From NCBI RefSeq assembly GCF_029227915.1, contig NC_079878.1:32515501-32579500 (forward strand): a stretch of DNA of 64,000 nt, written 5' to 3'. The notes beneath the pieces are model-generated. The model did no database searches. It had not been told where the DNA came from and saw only the letters and a list, made by a program, of their open reading frames with translations. Numbering within the stretch: the first letter of the stretch is position 1; each line of letters opens with the position of its first letter. Below are positions 60,917-64,000 of the stretch, piece after piece. This DNA is from Hydractinia symbiolongicarpus. Its lineage: Eukaryota; Cnidaria; Hydrozoa; Anthoathecata; Hydractiniidae. Made by a program: the position numbers and the translations under genes.

Positions 60917-62946
60917 ACTTGTAGTTTTTAAAAATGTTTTCATTTTTGATGAGACGCTGAATAAAAGAAGTTTAATCGCCGGCAAACGAAAACCCGTCAT
61001 TTCCCGTAAACCCCGGCCTCGGCCCGCATAGTCAAAAGTATACAAAGAAAGTACCCAGGGAGTAAACTCATTTCCCGAACGATTTTTTAAATTATTTTTT
61101 CACCACTAAAACGCATGAGACTTGTAGTTTTCAAAAATGTTTTCATTTTTGATGAGACGCTGAATAAAAGAAGTTTAATCGCCGGCAAACTAAAACCTGC
61201 GATTTCCCGTAAATCCCGGACTCGGCCCGCATAGTCAAAAGTATACAAAGAAAGTACCCAGGGTGTAAACTCATTTCTCGAACGATTTTTTAAATTATTA
61301 TTTCACCACTAAAGCCCATGAGACTTGTAGTATTTAAAAATACTTTCATTTTTGATGAGACGCTGAATAAAAGAAGTTTACTCGCCGGCAAACAAAAACC
61401 CGCGACTTCCCGTAAATTCCGGACTCGGCCTGTACAGTCAAAAGTATACAAAGAAAGTACCCAGGGAGTAAACTCATTTCCCGAACGATTTTTTAAATTA
61501 TTTTTTCACCACTAAAACGCATGAGACTTGTAGTTTTCAAAAATGTTTTCATTTTTGATGAGACGCTGAATAAAAGAAGTTTAATCGCTGGCAAACGAAA
61601 ACCTGCGATTTCCCGTAAATCCCGGACTCGGCCCGTATAGTCAAAAGTATACAAAGAAAGTACCCGGGGTGTAAACTCATTTCCCGAACGATTTTTTTAA
61701 TTATTATTTCACCACTAAAGCCCATGAGACTTGTAGTTTTTAAAAGTGTTTTCATTTTTGATGAGACGCTGAATAACAGAAGTTTAATCGCCGGCAAACG
61801 AAAACCCGCCATTTCCCGTAAACCCCGGCCTCGGCCCGCATAGTCAAAAGTATACAAAGAAAGTACCCAGGGAGTAAACTCATTTCCCGAACGATTTTTT
61901 AAATTATTTTTTCACCACTAAAACGCATGAGACTTGTAGTTTTCAAAAATGTTTTCATTTTTGATGAGACGCTGAATAAAAGAAGTTTAATCGCCGGCAA
62001 ACGAAAACCTGCGATTTCCCGTAAATCCCGGACTCGGCCCGCATAGTCAAAAGTATACAAAGAAAGTACCCAGGGTGTAAACTTATTTCTCGAACGATTT
62101 TTTAAATTATTATTTCACCACTAAAGCCCATGACACTTGTAGTATTTAAAAATACTTTCATTTTTGATGAGACGCTGAATAAAAGAAGTTTACTCGCCGG
62201 CAAACAAAAACCCGCGACTTTCCGTAAATCCCGGACTCGGCCCGTATAGTCAAAAATATACAAAGAAAGTACCCAGGGAGTAAACTCATTTCCCGAACGA
62301 TTTTTTAAATTATTTTTTCACCACTAAAACGCATGAGACTTGTAGTTTTCAAAAATGTTTTCATTTTTGATGAGACGCTGAATAAAAGAAGTTTAATCGC
62401 CGGCAAACGAAAACCTGCGATTTCCCGTAAATCCCGGACTCGGCCCGTATAGTCAAAAGTATACAAAGAAAGTACCCGGGGTGTAAACTCATTTCCCGAA
62501 CGATTTTTTTAATTATTATTTCACCACTAAAGCCCATGAGACTTGTAGTTTTTAAAAATGTTTTCATTTTTGATGAGACGGTTAATAAAAGAGGTTTAAT
62601 CGCCGGCAAACGAAATCCCGCGATTTCCCGTAAATCCCGGGCTTGGCCCGTATAGTCGAATGTATACAAAGAAAGTACCCAGGAAGTAAACTCATTTCCC
62701 GAACGATTTTTTAAATTTTTTTTTCACCACTAAAACGCATGAGACTTGTAGTTTTCAAAAATGTTTTCATTTTTGATGAGACGCTGAATAAAAGAAGTTT
62801 AATCGCCGGCAAACGAAATCCCGCCATTTCCCGTAAACCCCGGACTTGGTCCGTATAATCAAAAGTATACAAAGAAAGAATCCAGGGTGTAAACTCATTT
62901 CCCGAACGATTTTTTAAATTATTACTTCACCACTAAAGCCCATGAG
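60917..62946. repeat. 10-monomer block, copy 2 (2030 bp)
   Basis: Second copy, nearly identical. One difference I found is tgtacagtc at 61431 against tgtatagtc at 59401. It ends at about 62977, where cattttaatg-type sequence replaces catttttgatg. Confidence 0.9.
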
Positions 62947-64000
62947 ACTTGTAGTTTTTAAAAATGTTTTCATTTTTAATGAGACGCTGAATAAAAGAAG
63001 TTTAATCGCCGGCAAACGAAAACCTGCGATTTCCCGTAAATCCTGGACTCGGCCCGTATAGTCAAAAGAATACAAAGAAAGTACCCAGGGAGTAAACTCA
63101 TTTCCCGAACGATTTTTTAAATTATTTTTTCACCACTAAAACGCATGAGACTTGTAGTTTTCAAAAATGTTTTCATTTTTGATGAGACGCTGAATAAAAG
63201 AAGTTTAATCGCCGGTAAACGAAAACCTGCGATTTCCCGTAAATCCCGGACTCGGCCCGCATAGTCAAAAGTATACAAAGAAAGTACCCAGGGTGTAAAC
63301 TCATTTCCCGAACAATTTTTTAAATTATTATTTCACCACTAAAGCCCATGACACTTGTAGTTTTTAAAAATGTTTTCATTTTTGATGAGACGCTGAATAA
63401 AAGAAGTTTAATCGCCGGCAAACGAAAACCCGCCATTTCCTGTAAACCCCGGACTCGGCCCGCATAGTCAAAAGAATACAAAGAAAGTACCCAGGGAGTA
63501 AACTCATTTCCAGAACGATTTTTTAAATTATTTTTTCACCACTAAAACGCATGAGACTTGTAGTGTTCAAAAATGTTTTCATTTTTGATGAGACGCTAAA
63601 TAAAAGAAGTTTAATCGCCGGTAAACGAAAACCTGCGATTTCCCGTGAATCCCGGACTCGGCCCGCATAGTCAAAAGTATACAAAGAAAGTACCCAGGGT
63701 GTAAACTCATTTCCCGAACGATTTTTTAAATTATTATTTCACCACTAAAGCCCATGAGACTTGGAGTATTTAAAAATGCTTTCATTTTTGATGAGACGCT
63801 GAATAAAAGAAGTTTACTCGCCGGCAAACAAAAACCCGCGACTTCCCGTAAATCCCGGACTCGGCCGTATAGTCAAAAGTATACAATGAAAGTACCCAGG
63901 GCGTAAACTCATTTCCAAAACGATTTTTTAAATTATTTTTTCACCACTAAAACGCATGAGACTTGTAGTTTTCAAAAATGTTTTCATTTTTGATGAGACG
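62947..64000. repeat. Satellite, right edge of the window
   Basis: About five further monomers continuing past the window end. Individual variants include gtcaaaagaatac (63062 and 63470), ccggtaaacg (63212 and 63618) and cttggagtatttaaaaatgc at 63762. No change of sequence type at the edge, so the array continues to the right. Confidence 0.9.

Larger units (their letters stand above)
10079..64000. repeat. 203-bp satellite array, right arm
   Basis: About 54 kb of uninterrupted tandem monomers in the same orientation as the left arm. The last landmark (catgag at 63955) is 305 monomer steps from the first (147) once the insertion is subtracted, with a net loss of only 19 bases. That excludes any further large insertion. 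I read through it and saw no second transposon, gene or RNA gene. It is built of nested multimer duplications, listed separately, separated by mosaic stretches. Confidence 0.97.

Noticed and set aside
10079-64000. CRISPR array
   Set aside because: Units are contiguous 203 bp copies that are similar over their whole length. There are no short repeats with unique spacers and no cas genes.
1-64000. Telomeric repeat, rDNA spacer or tRNA/5S clusters
   Set aside because: No short telomere-like hexamer runs, no rRNA segments, and no tRNA-like or 5S internal promoter boxes were seen in the monomer.

Overview
The whole window is one tandem satellite DNA array broken by a single retrotransposon. It looks like eukaryotic nuclear heterochromatin, such as a centromeric, pericentromeric or other satellite block. 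There are no bacterial-type operons, no tRNA or rRNA genes and no ordinary host gene. The only real coding sequence is the reverse transcriptase of a LINE (non-LTR retrotransposon). Its protein style resembles Jockey/CR1-like elements of invertebrates such as cnidarians and molluscs. That affiliation is an impression from motifs, not a search result, and the species cannot be named from this window.

The basic repeat is a 203 bp monomer, about 305 copies, all in the same orientation. Two main monomer types, A and B, often alternate to give a 406 bp dimer. They are told apart by the start of the monomer (A: cgcatgagac after aaaa; B: cccatgagac after aaag) and by the T-rich spacer before it. Subtypes and A/B hybrids are frequent. 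Each monomer has a CpG-rich core of about 60 bp inside AT-rich flanks with A and T tracts.

Layout: 1-8174 is the left satellite arm, with a 14-monomer block (about 2840 bp) duplicated in tandem at 2470-8148. 8175-10078 is a 5'-truncated LINE on the minus strand, with a poly(A) tail, an AATAAA signal and an 8-base target-site duplication. 10079-64000 is the right satellite arm. It contains nested, near-identical tandem multimers: 17 monomers (11832-18729), 7 (24017-26856), 3 (26411-27549), 14 (27603-34180), 11 (35850-41885), 5 (40871-42900), 11 then 10 (49736-56593), and 10 (58887-62946). Mixed or mosaic stretches lie between them. Dimer (406 bp) and tetramer (812 bp) duplications are nested within these.

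Together this is an array evolving by repeated unequal exchange or segment duplication on many scales, with occasional monomer-sized in-register replacement. One LINE insertion arrived after most of the local block amplification. The many short open frames of 60-119 codons are by-products of the satellite sequence. They recur once or twice per monomer on both strands, and 203 is not a multiple of three.
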